From positions 1-40,588 of IMG/VR virus record IMGVR_UViG_3300030104_002699: a DNA stretch of 40,588 bases; one strand, given 5' to 3'. Positions 29,456 through 39,200 of the stretch are shown piece after piece. Positions within the stretch are counted from its first letter, which is position 1, and each line of letters begins with the position of its first letter. The notes under the pieces were generated by a model. That model did not search any database, had not been told where the DNA came from, and saw only the letters and a list, made by a program, of their open reading frames with translations. The position numbers and the translations under genes are program-made. The stretch is from a virus.

Positions 29456-29818
29456 ATGTCATCCATTTTTGAGGTAACAGCTGGTAGTGCTGTTGGGCCT
29501 ACCACTGGTGGCACTGTTACGCAGGCCACCAATAAAGGAACTGCCGTGACTCTAAACACAGAGTCTGGTCAGATCACCATGGCAGGCGCTGAGCTTGCTG
29601 GTGCTGCTGAAGTCAGTTTCACGGTCAACAACGACAGGGTTACTGCTACTGACGTAGTTGTAGTGAACCACAGTTCTGCCGGCACTGCTGGCAGTTACAT
29701 CGTTCAAGCCAACAGCATTGCTGCTGGTTCGTTCAAAATCACTGTGGCCAACGTTGGTTCGACTGCAAGTGAAGCCATCGTGCTGAGCTTTGTTCTTCTC
29801 AAAGGCGCAAGCTCCTGA
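29456..29818 (+). CDS. Probable capsid decoration protein, 120 aa
   Basis: GGAGG lies 7-11 bases before the ATG. The sequence is rich in G, A, T, S and V and beta-stranded (GQITMAGAELAGAAEVSFTVNN, VTATDVVVVNHSSAGTAGSYIVQ), an immunoglobulin-like look. Its place directly after the capsid gene and short size fit a decoration protein. The call is from position and composition, not a named family. Confidence 0.65.
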   Translation: MSSIFEVTAGSAVGPTTGGTVTQATNKGTAVTLNTESGQITMAGAELAGAAEVSFTVNNDRVTATDVVVVNHSSAGTAGSYIVQANSIAAGSFKITVANVGSTASEAIVLSFVLLKGASS

Positions 29819-29988
29819 TGGGTTTATTCGCCTTTAGGCGGATGAAGGAACGTGAGGCTGCTGCACAAGCGGCAGTCTCTAGTTCTGAAAAGCCTGCCCA
29901 GAAAACTTCTACTGTGACGCCTGATGGCAGTAACAATCGACGCAACAGCGGGAGGCGCAAACGCCAACAGCTACATAACATTGACTGA
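29818..29988 (+). CDS. Small basic protein overlapping the neck gene, 56 aa
   Basis: TGATG coupling to the gene before. The peptide starts MGLFAFRRMKEREAAAQAA and ends in a basic segment (NRRNSGRRKRQQLHNID). Its last 65 bases also encode the N-terminus of the next gene in another frame. Similar MGLF-x-FRR peptides before neck genes are known to me from cyanophages. Function unknown. Confidence 0.6.
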   Translation: MGLFAFRRMKEREAAAQAAVSSSEKPAQKTSTVTPDGSNNRRNSGRRKRQQLHNID

Positions 29989-30484
29989 AGCCGACACTTT
30001 TGTGGAGGCGATGATCAGTAGTTCTGATGTATCAAAGTGGACTACTGGCAACGATGACACGCGCAATCGTGCTTTGGCTGCTGCTGCAGAAAGGCTTGAT
30101 CGCGAAAGATTTTTAGGTGCTCGCGCAACAGATACGCAAGCAAGGCAATGGCCGCGTACTGGTGTGAGAAAGCCTGACACGTACGTCAATACTTATGCCA
30201 CGGGCTTTCCGTTTCGGATTTCTGAGGATTATTTCACTGATACAGAAATTCCTGATCAAATTAAACGTGCTCAGATTGAGCTAGCCGTTTATCTGAAAAA
30301 CAACGTTGACGGCATAAGCCTTGGCGGCTTGGAAGATTTTAAGAGCGTCAAGATTGGCAGCCTTCAGGTAACACCCGACAAGACCGGAGCTATTGGCGCT
30401 GATCGTGTGCCACCAATGTTTGAAAGGTACTTGACAGGTCTTAGAATCAGTGGACCAGGCAACATCGCAATCAAACGGAGCTGA
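29924..30484 (+). CDS. Head-tail connector / neck protein (DnaT-like_2 family), 186 aa
   Basis: It starts MAVTIDATAGGANANSYITLTEAD and has RALAAAAERLDRERFLGARA, QWPRTGVRKPD and IPDQIKRAQIELAVYLKNN, the pattern of the adaptor family annotated as DnaT-like ssDNA-binding protein but acting as gp6-like adaptor beneath the portal. The name DnaT-like should not be taken as a replication function. Confidence 0.8.
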   Translation: MAVTIDATAGGANANSYITLTEADTFVEAMISSSDVSKWTTGNDDTRNRALAAAAERLDRERFLGARATDTQARQWPRTGVRKPDTYVNTYATGFPFRISEDYFTDTEIPDQIKRAQIELAVYLKNNVDGISLGGLEDFKSVKIGSLQVTPDKTGAIGADRVPPMFERYLTGLRISGPGNIAIKRS

Positions 30485-30486
30485 TC

Positions 30487-30741
30487 ATGGGTTACGGATC
30501 TGGATTTGAGCCCACAAAGGCAACGATCATCACCGACACAGCAACTCACACTGCCAAGTTTGTGAAGCTGATGGCGCTTGAGGATTCTGTGATCCATACG
30601 TTGATAGCAGAAGGAATTGACGAAAACCTTGCTGGAGGCGATGCCACTGCGATCAACTTCAATACGTCCTCTTGCATTGAGGGTCTTGTGATCACATCGG
30701 TCAGGCTGACTTCTGGCACTGTCATTGGATACATTGCCTGA
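30487..30741 (+). CDS. Hypothetical neck-region protein, 84 aa
   Basis: The protein (VKLMALEDSVIHTLIAEGID, CIEGLVITSVRLTSGTVIGYIA) is small and beta-rich at its C-terminus, with conserved-looking small residues. It lies between the adaptor and the head closure gene and is coupled downstream by TGATG. A virion role is inferred from position. Confidence 0.65.
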   Translation: MGYGSGFEPTKATIITDTATHTAKFVKLMALEDSVIHTLIAEGIDENLAGGDATAINFNTSSCIEGLVITSVRLTSGTVIGYIA

Positions 30742-31097
30742 TGGGACTTGCTCAGTCGCTGGTTAATGCTGCAAGCAAAGTCGTCGGCAAGCTTGGCGGT
30801 GACGTGACAATTCGTTTTGTTACAGCTGGCAGCTACAACACCACGACTGGCGTGGTTGCTGAATCTGTCAGCGACACGGAAGTTAAGGGTGTGCTTGAGG
30901 TTGTGAATGTTCGCGAAGTGAATGAGCTGATTCAAGCTGGTGACAAGCGTTTAATTGTCAGCGTTGCAGATTTGCCGGCAGCACCTGAAACCAAGGATCG
31001 CGTTGTTGTCGAAGGTGTAGTGCATCAGATTATTCGTGTTGTGACTCAAGAGCAGGACAACACGGCGATCACTCATGAACTCATTTTGAGGGTGTAA
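30741..31097 (+). CDS. Head closure / stopper protein, 118 aa
   Basis: A compact beta-barrel-like protein: GGDVTIRFVTAGSYNTTTGVV, VKGVLEVVNVREVNELIQAGDKRLIVSV, then DRVVVEGVVHQIIRVVTQEQ. This matches the fold and position of gp16/FII-like stoppers, which close the head channel and receive the tail. The sequence identity to named families cannot be checked here. Confidence 0.75.
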   Translation: MGLAQSLVNAASKVVGKLGGDVTIRFVTAGSYNTTTGVVAESVSDTEVKGVLEVVNVREVNELIQAGDKRLIVSVADLPAAPETKDRVVVEGVVHQIIRVVTQEQDNTAITHELILRV

Positions 31098-31099
31098 CG

Positions 31100-31456
31100 A
31101 TGGCACGTCAGATCAAGTTAAATCAAATTGGCAATCACATGCAAGATCAAGTTTTTACACTTGTTCGCGCAACAACTCTTGAATGGGAAGCTCGGGTAAA
31201 GGTGCAAACACCTGTCGATACAGGGCGATTGCGCGGAGCTTGGCAAAGCAACGTGCAGGGATTTGTTGGAGAGGTCACAAACAATGTTGAGTATGCAGAG
31301 CCTGTTTGCTATGGCACTAGTGCATCCTTGCCTCCGTCATGGGGCGGTAGATATAGAACCAAGCAAGGAACAGTCCCTGGCTTCCCTGAAATAATTGGAA
31401 AAGAATTAGAAGGTTGGTCGCAAAGTGAGTATCAACGAATTTTGAGGCGAACCTGA
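31100..31456 (+). CDS. HK97 gp10-like tail completion/neck protein, 118 aa
   Basis: The family signature is visible: VQTPVDTGRLRGAWQS, VGEVTNNVEYAEPVCYGT, and the basic C-terminus RTKQGTVPGFPEIIGKELEG. It acts at the head-tail joining step. The stop overlaps the next start (TGATG). Confidence 0.85.
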   Translation: MARQIKLNQIGNHMQDQVFTLVRATTLEWEARVKVQTPVDTGRLRGAWQSNVQGFVGEVTNNVEYAEPVCYGTSASLPPSWGGRYRTKQGTVPGFPEIIGKELEGWSQSEYQRILRRT

Positions 31457-31881
31457 TGGCAGCTGCGGACCTCAACACCATTCGATCGGTATTGGAAGGC
31501 AGGCTTGCAACTGAGCTTGCTAGCAGCCCTGTAATTCCAGTTGTGTTTCACAACATGGCCTATGAGCCAACGCCTGACAGCTCATGGGTGCAATGCCTTG
31601 TCAGCTTTGGTGCTAGCCAGTATTTAGGCCAAGGCTTGACAACTAATTCCCAGAATCGAATGGTCGGCTTAATGACCATCAACGTTTTCAGTGCATTAGG
31701 CGTAGGCCCTGGAGCTAATTACGTTATCGCCAAGAGGATTCGCGACCTATACAATAGGGTCATCGTGTCGGGGGTTTACTTCGACGCTCCAATTGGTCCA
31801 GAGGTTTTAGCTTCGGCTTCTCCTGAGGGCTTTCTGCAAACTCAGGTCCGTGTGACCTTTGAATTCATCGAGGAACTCTGA
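31456..31881 (+). CDS. Tail terminator protein, 141 aa
   Basis: Helix at the N-terminus (NTIRSVLEGRLATELASSP), then beta strands (WVQCLVSFGASQYLGQGLTTN, MVGLMTINVFSALGVG) and a helix (NYVIAKRIRDLYNRVI), ending in a beta strand (QTQVRVTFEFIEEL). This order is that of tail terminators (gpU-like) that cap the tube at the head end. The place immediately before the tube gene supports it. Confidence 0.78.
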   Translation: MAAADLNTIRSVLEGRLATELASSPVIPVVFHNMAYEPTPDSSWVQCLVSFGASQYLGQGLTTNSQNRMVGLMTINVFSALGVGPGANYVIAKRIRDLYNRVIVSGVYFDAPIGPEVLASASPEGFLQTQVRVTFEFIEEL

Positions 31882-31883
31882 CC

Positions 31884-32306
31884 ATGGCCACCATTCGCGG
31901 AGAACAAGGCGCAGTCCAGTTTGAAACTGGCAGTGGCAGCCTTGCAACTGTTGTCGGAACTCGCAGCTGGAGCCTGTCAACTACAAAAGAAACTTATGAA
32001 ACCACGGTTCATGGCTCAACCTTTCGTTCTTTTGTTGGCGGCTTAGTTTCGGGCACTGGCACTATTGAATTGGTGTATGACCCTGACGCAACTGGTCAAG
32101 CTGGCTTGATTGAGGATGTCGTCAAAGTAAATGACGCAACTGATGCCAGCTTTGAGTTGTTTACGACAGGGACAACGTCAGGTACTGATAGCGTTGCCTT
32201 TGCTGGAATTATTACCGACATGGAGATCACTTCTACTGTTGGTGAGCTAGTGGTTGTTTCGTGCAACTTCCAGACCTCCGGTACTATCACTTCCAACCTG
32301 GAGTGA
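31884..32306 (+). CDS. Major tail tube protein, 140 aa
   Basis: A beta-sandwich protein with ETTVHGSTFRSFVGGLVSGTG and SVAFAGIITDMEITSTVGELVV, placed between terminator and chaperones where siphoviruses keep the tube gene. It shares the ETT-x(6-9)-RS-x(6)-SG-S/T-G signature with the two proteins at 1415-2871. It stacks as hexameric rings to form the tail. Confidence 0.85.
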   Translation: MATIRGEQGAVQFETGSGSLATVVGTRSWSLSTTKETYETTVHGSTFRSFVGGLVSGTGTIELVYDPDATGQAGLIEDVVKVNDATDASFELFTTGTTSGTDSVAFAGIITDMEITSTVGELVVVSCNFQTSGTITSNLE

Positions 32307-32314
32307 TGGGGCTA

Positions 32315-32339
32315 TAGTTTGAGTGATACGTTCAAACTA
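32315..32339 (+). promoter_or_regulatory. Hairpin between tail tube and chaperone genes
   Basis: TAGTTTGA (32315-32322) pairs perfectly with TCAAACTA (32332-32339) across a 9-base loop. There is no T-run. It lies where expression must fall from the abundant tube protein to the scarce chaperones, so it may be an attenuator or a 3' stabilising stem for the tube message. Confidence 0.5.
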
Positions 32340-32343
32340 CTGA

Positions 32344-32700
32344 ATGACTGCTAACAGTCGCACTGTTGATTTGCTGGTTGAGGCTTTCGACCTCAACCAG
32401 CGTCGTAAGTTCGAGTTAAAAAATGCAGACGGCGGAGTTGTCGTCGATTTGTATTTCAAGCCAATCACACGCGCAGATAGGAAAAAGGCGCAAAGTTTGG
32501 CTGGAACAGATGAAGCCTTAGACATCAGCACGCAGATGCTGTGTCAGATGGCAGAGCTTGAGGATGGAACAAAAGCATTTGCGCCTGCTGACGCACCAAA
32601 GCTACAGCGCCAGCTGCCTGAGTCTGTCTTGAATGATGTTGAGCTGTTTCTGTTTGGCCTAAATCAAGAGGTTGACCTAGAAGAAGCAAAAAACGACTGA
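32344..32700 (+). CDS. Tail assembly chaperone, short (G-like) form, 118 aa
   Basis: Zero-frame product ending at the TGA at 32698-32700. The protein (ELKNADGGVVVDLYFKPITRADRKKAQSL, TQMLCQMAELEDGTKAF) is typical of G-like chaperones that coat the tape measure. Near its end it carries the heptamer A AAA AAC (32688-32694), in the right frame for -1 slippage, leading to the longer product. Confidence 0.9.
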   Translation: MTANSRTVDLLVEAFDLNQRRKFELKNADGGVVVDLYFKPITRADRKKAQSLAGTDEALDISTQMLCQMAELEDGTKAFAPADAPKLQRQLPESVLNDVELFLFGLNQEVDLEEAKND

Positions 32701-32876
32701 AGCAGGACAGTTGGCTCAACTTTGAGTTTTTTCTGGCCTGCGAACTAGGTATGACGGTAAGCAGGCTTCGCACGGAGTTAACCGATGCGGAGCTTGCTTA
32801 TTTTGCTGCGTACTATCAAGCAAAAGGCGAAAGAGAAGAGAGGGCAAGAGATCGCGCAAAGCAGCGTCGGCGGTAG
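32344..32876 (+). CDS. Tail assembly chaperone, long (GT-like) form by programmed -1 frameshift, 177 aa
   Basis: At A AAA AAC (zero-frame codons GCA AAA AAC) a -1 slip reads on from CGA at 32694 through 60 further codons to TAG at 32874-32876. The extension (LKQDSWLNFEFFLACELGM, LTDAELAYFAAYYQAKGER, then a basic tail RARDRAKQRRR) looks like a real T-like domain and has no suitable start of its own near the junction. The lambda gpG/gpGT pair works this way; the slippery sequence and layout are directly visible here, the use in vivo is inferred. Confidence 0.9.
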
Positions 32877-32899
32877 CATGTGTTTAATGCAGAGTTGCA

Positions 32900-35410
32900 A
32901 TGGCTGAATCAAATATCAAGCTGAGGGTTGACGCTAGACAGGCTGAGCAGTCGTTGCGCCGCATCAACTCGTTAGTTGGCAAACTTGGTTTAGCCCTAGG
33001 AGCAGTTGATATTGGGCGAAGAGTTTTCAAAGGGTTCACTGAGGCCAATAATGCTGCAGCGGCTGTTAGCACACTTGGCGTTAATGCCGACAAGCTAAAA
33101 AAACAGCTTTTAAGTTTGTCAGCAGAGCAAAAGGGGCTTACCAGTCAGACTGAGCTGCTTGCCGCGTCATATGACGTCGCTTCCGCTGGATTTAATTCAG
33201 CAGCTCAAGCAACAGATGTTCTTCGTGCAGCTTCGTTAGGTGCTGTTGGCGGATTGTCTGATTTGAACACCGTTGCAAATGCAACCACTTCTGTCCTCAA
33301 TGCATATGGGCTCGAATCAAGCAAAGCGCAAAAACTTGTAGACGGCTTTATACAAACGCAAAACGACGGTAAAATTATTGTTGCTCAGTATGCCAGCCAG
33401 ATCGGTCGTGTCGCTCCTACGGCAGCAGCAGCAGGCGTAGGTATTGACGAATTAAACGCGGCAATTTCTGCCGTAACAGCTACAGGTGTTCCTGTTGAGT
33501 CAACTTTTGCAGGGATTCGTCAAGTAATTGCTAATGTTATTAAGCCATCAAAAGAAGCGTCTGACCGTGCAGCAGAACTAGGGATTGAATTTAGTACAGC
33601 CGCAATCCGCACTAAAGGATTTGGCGGTTTTCTTGAAGACCTGATTAAAAAAACAGGGGGGAGTGAAGTTGAGCTATCAAAGCTGTTTGGCAGCGTTGAA
33701 GCCTTGACGGCGTTGATGCCACTGATTAATGACGATTTAGAAAAATTCAACAACTCCCTAGAGAATCAAAAAAATGCGTTTGGAGTAGCAAAGAAAGCTG
33801 CTGACACGATGGGCGGTACTGTAAGCGGTCAACTGAAAGCGTTAGTAAACAACGCAGGGAACCTAGCTCGAACTTTAGATGAAGGATTAGGACCAGCAAT
33901 ACAAGATACACTTAAACCGTTAAATCAATTTCTTGCACAATCTGTTCAACTTTTTACAAAAATTCCCCCAGAAGTTATTAAATTTACGGCAAAAACAGTT
34001 GCTTTAACTGCTGCAGCAGTGACTTTACGAAAGGTGATGCTGCTTACTTTTTTAGCAAAATTGCCAAGGCTTTTGACAGTTGTTCGTGGAAAAATGGTTT
34101 TAATCCGATTAGCAACGTTAAAGTTGAAAGCGGCGATGATTGGGTTGAAAGCCGCGCTTCCATTTGGAGTTGCTCTTATTGCTGTTGATCTTCTTGTAGG
34201 AAAAATATTAGAGGCGAAACAAGCGCAGGAAGATTACAACGAGTCTGTTAGACAGTCAGGCAGGGTGGCGACTGAAGCGGCAATTAAAGAGCTTGATGCG
34301 CGGGAAAAGGTTTTAAAAGTAAAACAAGCTGAGCTGCAAGGTTTAGGCGGCCATGCAGGTGCAGTGCAAAGAAGGCAAGTCAATAAAGAATTGCGTGTTT
34401 TGAGCAATCAACGTTCGGGTCTTTTCAATCGTCTTTTCCAAATTTCTACTAACGAGGCAGGGCAAGCGTTTGCTGAACCTTCTGCTAAACCCCTTGAGAT
34501 TCCAGTACCAGTAGTTACTGATCCAGGCAGTGCAGGCGGAAAAGGCAAAACCGATCTTGAAAGACAGCAAGAAGCTGCTGCTGACCTTCTCAAAAATCTT
34601 AAAGAGCGCACAAAGCTCGCGACTGCAATAACTTCAGACGAGCAAAGAATGTTGCAGCTTAGAATTGATCAGGCAAACGTTGAAGAGGATTTTTCGTTAT
34701 TGTCAACTGAAATACAAAACGACTTAAAAGAGCAGCTTGAAGTATTATTTGCTCAAGAAAATGTCACGAAAGCTTTAAAAGACGCAGCGGCAGATCGAGC
34801 AAAGAAAGAAGAAGAAATTGCAGAGGCAGCTGCAGAGCAAGCAAAGAAACTAGAGGAGCTGTACCAAAGAGTTGGCACCGCCATTGAGAATGGAATTGTC
34901 AATGGAATCATGAGTGCCATTGACGGCACAAAAAGCCTGCAGGAAAGCCTTGCAAGCGTGCTTAGGGACGTTGGCTCATTATTCCTTCAGTTTGGAGTAC
35001 GCACGGGTCTCAATGCAATAAACCCTTCTGTTTTTTCCATGGCAGAAGGAGGATACGTTTCAGGTCCAACCAATGCTTTGATTGGTGAAGGCGGAGAACC
35101 TGAATACGTCATCCCTGAATCAAAGATGCGTGAAAGCATGTCACGCTATTCACGCGGCAGTCGCGGCAGTTCTGTCATCCCAGAAGTAGGGGGTTCTGGA
35201 ACGTCAAGCGGAGGTGGTGGACTTGCTGTTGCCGCTCCAATTGATGTGCGTTACACCGTTGAAAGGATTAACAGCGTTGATTACGTAACTGCTGATCAGT
35301 TCCAGGCTGGGATGCAGCAGGCTGCAACGCAAGGTGCTAAACAAGGTGAACAGCAAACACTGAAGCGTTTACAGATGAGTGGTAGCACCCGCAGGAGGAT
35401 TGGGATATGA
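32900..35410 (+). CDS. Tape measure protein, 836 aa
   Basis: The N-terminal 260 residues match the tape measure core (LRVDARQAEQSLRRINSLVGKLG, ASYDVASAGFNSAAQATDVL, VAPTAAAAGVGIDELNAAIS, VESTFAGIRQVIANVIKPS). A hydrophobic region lies near residues 365-435, a coiled-coil part near 555-660, and the C-terminus has the usual GGYVSGPTNALIGEGGEPEYVIPE motif. Using the known rule of about 0.15 nm per residue, the tail would be about 125 nm. It sets tail length and is ejected during infection. Confidence 0.95.
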   Translation: MAESNIKLRVDARQAEQSLRRINSLVGKLGLALGAVDIGRRVFKGFTEANNAAAAVSTLGVNADKLKKQLLSLSAEQKGLTSQTELLAASYDVASAGFNSAAQATDVLRAASLGAVGGLSDLNTVANATTSVLNAYGLESSKAQKLVDGFIQTQNDGKIIVAQYASQIGRVAPTAAAAGVGIDELNAAISAVTATGVPVESTFAGIRQVIANVIKPSKEASDRAAELGIEFSTAAIRTKGFGGFLEDLIKKTGGSEVELSKLFGSVEALTALMPLINDDLEKFNNSLENQKNAFGVAKKAADTMGGTVSGQLKALVNNAGNLARTLDEGLGPAIQDTLKPLNQFLAQSVQLFTKIPPEVIKFTAKTVALTAAAVTLRKVMLLTFLAKLPRLLTVVRGKMVLIRLATLKLKAAMIGLKAALPFGVALIAVDLLVGKILEAKQAQEDYNESVRQSGRVATEAAIKELDAREKVLKVKQAELQGLGGHAGAVQRRQVNKELRVLSNQRSGLFNRLFQISTNEAGQAFAEPSAKPLEIPVPVVTDPGSAGGKGKTDLERQQEAAADLLKNLKERTKLATAITSDEQRMLQLRIDQANVEEDFSLLSTEIQNDLKEQLEVLFAQENVTKALKDAAADRAKKEEEIAEAAAEQAKKLEELYQRVGTAIENGIVNGIMSAIDGTKSLQESLASVLRDVGSLFLQFGVRTGLNAINPSVFSMAEGGYVSGPTNALIGEGGEPEYVIPESKMRESMSRYSRGSRGSSVIPEVGGSGTSSGGGGLAVAAPIDVRYTVERINSVDYVTADQFQAGMQQAATQGAKQGEQQTLKRLQMSGSTRRRIGI

Positions 35411-35907
35411 GCGAAGAAATTAAAGGGAGCCGATACGCCCTAGGCCATGCGGTAAGGATTAAAACAATTGGTGACTCTGGCTTAAACATTCAGTTTAAGT
35501 TTCAGAACTTTTTTATCAATAAAGAAATGACTTTTGACAATGATCAGTATACATTTGTGCCTTTTGGTTTTTCTGGAGTTACTGTTAATCGTACAGGAGA
35601 TGGCTTGGAAGCAACTTTGGTTTTTCCAAACAATAATCTGACGCGCGGTTGGGCTGTAAATGCAATCAACGATCACTATGTCATGGAAGTAGATGTTTTG
35701 ATTGTTGATTCAGATTCGCAAACTGGTCCGCACACTCGTGTCCACGGTTATATCGGTCAAGTGGTTGGCGGCAATTGGGACAATGTATCCCTAAAGCTAC
35801 AGCTCAGCTCAGTTTTAGACGCCGTTGGAACGGATGTTCCAAGACGATCCTTGACGCGCAATCTAGTCGGCAATCTGCCTACATCTAACAATGTCCGACT
35901 GCAGTGA
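35407..35907 (+). CDS. Minor tail protein, L-like, 166 aa
   Basis: The ATG overlaps the tape measure stop (ATGA). The sequence is beta-rich with short turns (NIQFKFQNFFINKEMTFDNDQYTFVPF, HYVMEVDVLIVDSDSQTG, THRVHGYIGQVVGGNWDN-like), and ends RRSLTRNLVGNLPTSNNVRLQ. Position after the tape measure and before the NlpC/P60 gene matches L in lambda-type tail-tip clusters. No iron-sulfur cysteines are visible, unlike lambda gpL. Confidence 0.7.
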   Translation: MSEEIKGSRYALGHAVRIKTIGDSGLNIQFKFQNFFINKEMTFDNDQYTFVPFGFSGVTVNRTGDGLEATLVFPNNNLTRGWAVNAINDHYVMEVDVLIVDSDSQTGPHTRVHGYIGQVVGGNWDNVSLKLQLSSVLDAVGTDVPRRSLTRNLVGNLPTSNNVRLQ

Positions 35908-36259
35908 TCTGATTGGAATGCCGTATCGGCTTGGTGCTGACGGCAGTGACGGTCATATTGATTGCATACACCTCTGCTATCAAGCCCTGGAGCGCATGGG
36001 TATTGATGCACCACCGTTTAAGCAGAGCTGGTATCAGGCAAGCAAGTGGGAAGTGTGCCGGGATCTGATGCGGTGGGGTTTGCGAGTTGAAAAGCCTGCG
36101 TATGATGGGGACATTCTGCTGTTGCCGGAAAAATCTTGGACTTTCGCAGTGACATGGCAAACGGGAATTTTGTACGTGCAGCCAAGAACGGAAAAGGTTC
36201 AGTGGTCTTCGGTCCGACTGTTTACGACGTTCCACTGCTTCCGTTCGAGAAACAGTTAA
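35891..36259 (+). CDS. NlpC/P60-like tail-tip protein (K-like), 122 aa
   Basis: The N-terminus has SDLIGMPYRLGADGSDGHIDCIHLCYQAL, the NlpC/P60 nucleophile Asp-Cys motif at about Cys24. The position that normally holds the catalytic histidine (before the FAV strand) reads KSWTFAVTW, with no histidine, so activity may be lost or rely on another residue. Such proteins cut peptidoglycan during DNA entry or act as tail-tip assembly proteases. It overlaps the L-like gene by 17 bases and the J-like gene by 106 bases. Confidence 0.75.
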   Translation: MSDCSDLIGMPYRLGADGSDGHIDCIHLCYQALERMGIDAPPFKQSWYQASKWEVCRDLMRWGLRVEKPAYDGDILLLPEKSWTFAVTWQTGILYVQPRTEKVQWSSVRLFTTFHCFRSRNS

Positions 36260-39200
36260 TTGCGACAATTGGAGTAACTGAGGAGGAATATCAAAGGTTT
36301 ACAGCTGAAGCAAAACGCCGAGGAGTAATAAGGCCAGCAGCGTATGACCATATTCCTGATATTCAGAATGCGATTCTTGGGTCTGGTGCTGCAATTGCTT
36401 CAGCGTATTTAACAACGACCGCAGCAAAAAGCGCGACTACTGTAATCCTTACCAATCTTGCGATTGGTTTAGTTCTTAGTGGTGTCTCTTATCTGCTAAC
36501 GCCAAAACCCAAAATGCCTGGCGCTAAAGGCGGTGGTGTTGTTGATCTTGGCAGTGTTGCAGGAGCAAATCGTTTTACGCCATCACGCGGCTTTGAAACG
36601 ATTGCAGAGCTAGCAGATTATGCCGCGCCTGTTCCCCTTATTTTTGGTCTTTACAAAGACAACATTGGCGGGATGTTGACGACGCCAAAGCTTGTTTGGT
36701 CTCGCATGTTCAGTCATGGAACAATGCAACGAGCCAAGCTGATGTTTGTTGTTGGTGAGCAAGGCGTTGGTAGCGCAGGTATCCAGCCGCCTGACCTCAA
36801 GGGCATTTTTCTTGGCAATAATGCGCTTGATGCTGTATTCAATGATTACTTTGCGTTTTATTGGCGCGCAGACAGCAGCAGCACATTCCGTATCCGTGGA
36901 AGTGACAAAAGGTACGGCACAAGAGGGAAGCCGCATAGGGGCGATCCTGATGCATTAGAAGACAATAATGATGACGCTTTTAATTTTCCGTTGTCTGAAT
37001 ATGACCAGGAGGCTTCAGAAATTTTTTGCCATGCTTACACCCCTTCAAATAGCGCACAATTTGGGGTTTATGGATCGATTGCTAATGGCACAAGCTATCG
37101 AGTCAACTATCAGTTGATTTCAATTCCCAAAAACGACGATGACAGGGCAGTTGCAATAAGGATGCTGGAACGCATCAAAATCGTTGGAGATTCTGGCGTC
37201 GAAATTGATGGCAAAATTTTGCAAGAGGAAGAAGAGGAGGAAGGAGTTAAAGGAGCAGGAAGAATGCCTGGCGACGCTGACAGGGAGCGCTTGATTGAAA
37301 TATATAAGAAAGGAAAACATGACGGCGCAGGCAGAAATTACAGCCCGAGGATGGGAATCATTAAATACACCAAAGAAGCAGACGTTGCCGTAGAAAATGC
37401 TGGCACAGTCACGGGAGAGGATGATGATCAACACAGGCTGCAAATAGCCAGCATTGCCGTAGGCGATCAAGTAGAGTTTTTAATTAGCGACTCTTCAATT
37501 GATCCAGACTTCTATATAAAAAACAAAGCAGGCCAAGGCGCAACTGTTGACGACATCAATTCAACGGTTGAATCGTTTCAAATTGAAGCTGATTCGACAA
37601 TGCAGCTAGGAGAGCATTTTGAAATAGGTGGGTGCATCTGGAAAGTGATCACAAGAAACCGACCAACTTTTGAGCCAGGGAAAAATGATCAGATAATAAC
37701 TCTTGAATGCGTCGACGTTTCAACTTCTATCAATAAAAACATAGGCATTGTGAGCAACTCTTTAGTAGTCACCCCTACTAGTCAATTTATTGGTGATAGT
37801 GGCATTGGCACTAAAAGCAGAGGCATTGGCGAAGCGTTCTTCCCTTTGACTCAAGTGGAGATTGCAACGATTAAAAATAATCGACCAGCGGTTTCGACTG
37901 AAATTGGACTTAAAAGCACCGTGTTTCAGCGATTAAACGGGCTTTGCAATTTTCAAAGCTTGCCTTCGCCGGAAAGTCTTCGTGAGTCAGAAAAAGACAG
38001 AATACAAATGACTAGTGGGACAATTTCAACGAGTGTCTTGCGCTCTTCTATGTTTAGAGTTTTTCTGCGAGACATAAGCCTTGATTCTAAGTTTAATCCG
38101 TTGCCACAAATCTTTGTGGTGCAGGGGGTAAAGCCAACAGCTCAGTACAATTACATTAGGTTTACGCTTGATAGAGCTGTTGAACTGGAGTACAAATTTG
38201 TGCCTGTTTCCGGTTCGGAAATTAAAGATTTAAGCGATGAACAAAAATTTATTGTGCTGTCTCAATTAAATTCAACAGGTCAAGCCGTAGATGGTTCGCA
38301 TGGTTTTTTTGAGTTTGAGGCAGACGTTTCAGATGCGATAGGACTAGTAAGAGTTCATGTTTCTGGCCAGGAGGTTACTGGCCCAGATATTTTTAAACTC
38401 AACAAAGAATTTACCAGAGGACTGACGGAAGTCAAAGGAAACAATATTCCGCTAAAACCAGAAACTGTAGTTTATAGAACAAACAGGCCCGAGCCTGAAT
38501 TTGATACGGTCGTGACAACAAACAGCAAGTTAAAAAGAAAAGAAAACATTGCAAATGACGGAATTACTGAGGCAAAGCTGGCAGCTTTCTTTTATACAAT
38601 TGCAGGAACTGCAGACGTCGAGGGAGTAGCAGTTGGCGAGGAAAGACATTTTGAAAGTGTGGAATACATTAATGGATCTAAAAAAAACTGGCTTCATGTA
38701 AAATGGCGTTTGGAAAAAATTAAGCTTACTGAGGCACTACTGGAGTGGGTAGACGGCCAAAATCATTTCTGGAGATTTCCGCAAGATGCTGACAGCGATT
38801 CTAAAGGCGACAAAATAACAGTTTTAGGAAGTGGCGGAGGCTTCTACGGTGGTCAAGAAATAGAAATAAAAAGAGGCAGCCAAGCAACAAATGTCATCAG
38901 TGGTCAAGCCGCTTATCCAAGCACGAATCCTTTTGTTAACAATCATCCTGACAGCACAAAGCCTGATGACGAAAATCCTGTAGATTTATTATTCTCAGGG
39001 TGTGTATTTTCAGTCAAAAACGTAACCGAAAACGTAATACTAGGTGATAGAAATCAGGCTTGGCGATATGAGGTGTTTGGGAGCACTGACGGTTTTGAGC
39101 CTGGAGACTCAGATCCCAATGATGAAAACGCCAACTTTGACGGAGACTTAAGCGATGAAGTAGTGATGCCAGCAGTCACCAAGGATGGTAAGTCGATTAA

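Noticed and set aside
29924-30484. Reading the DnaT-like protein as a replication factor.
   Set aside because: Its place between capsid and head closure genes fits the adaptor role; the DnaT name is an inherited label.
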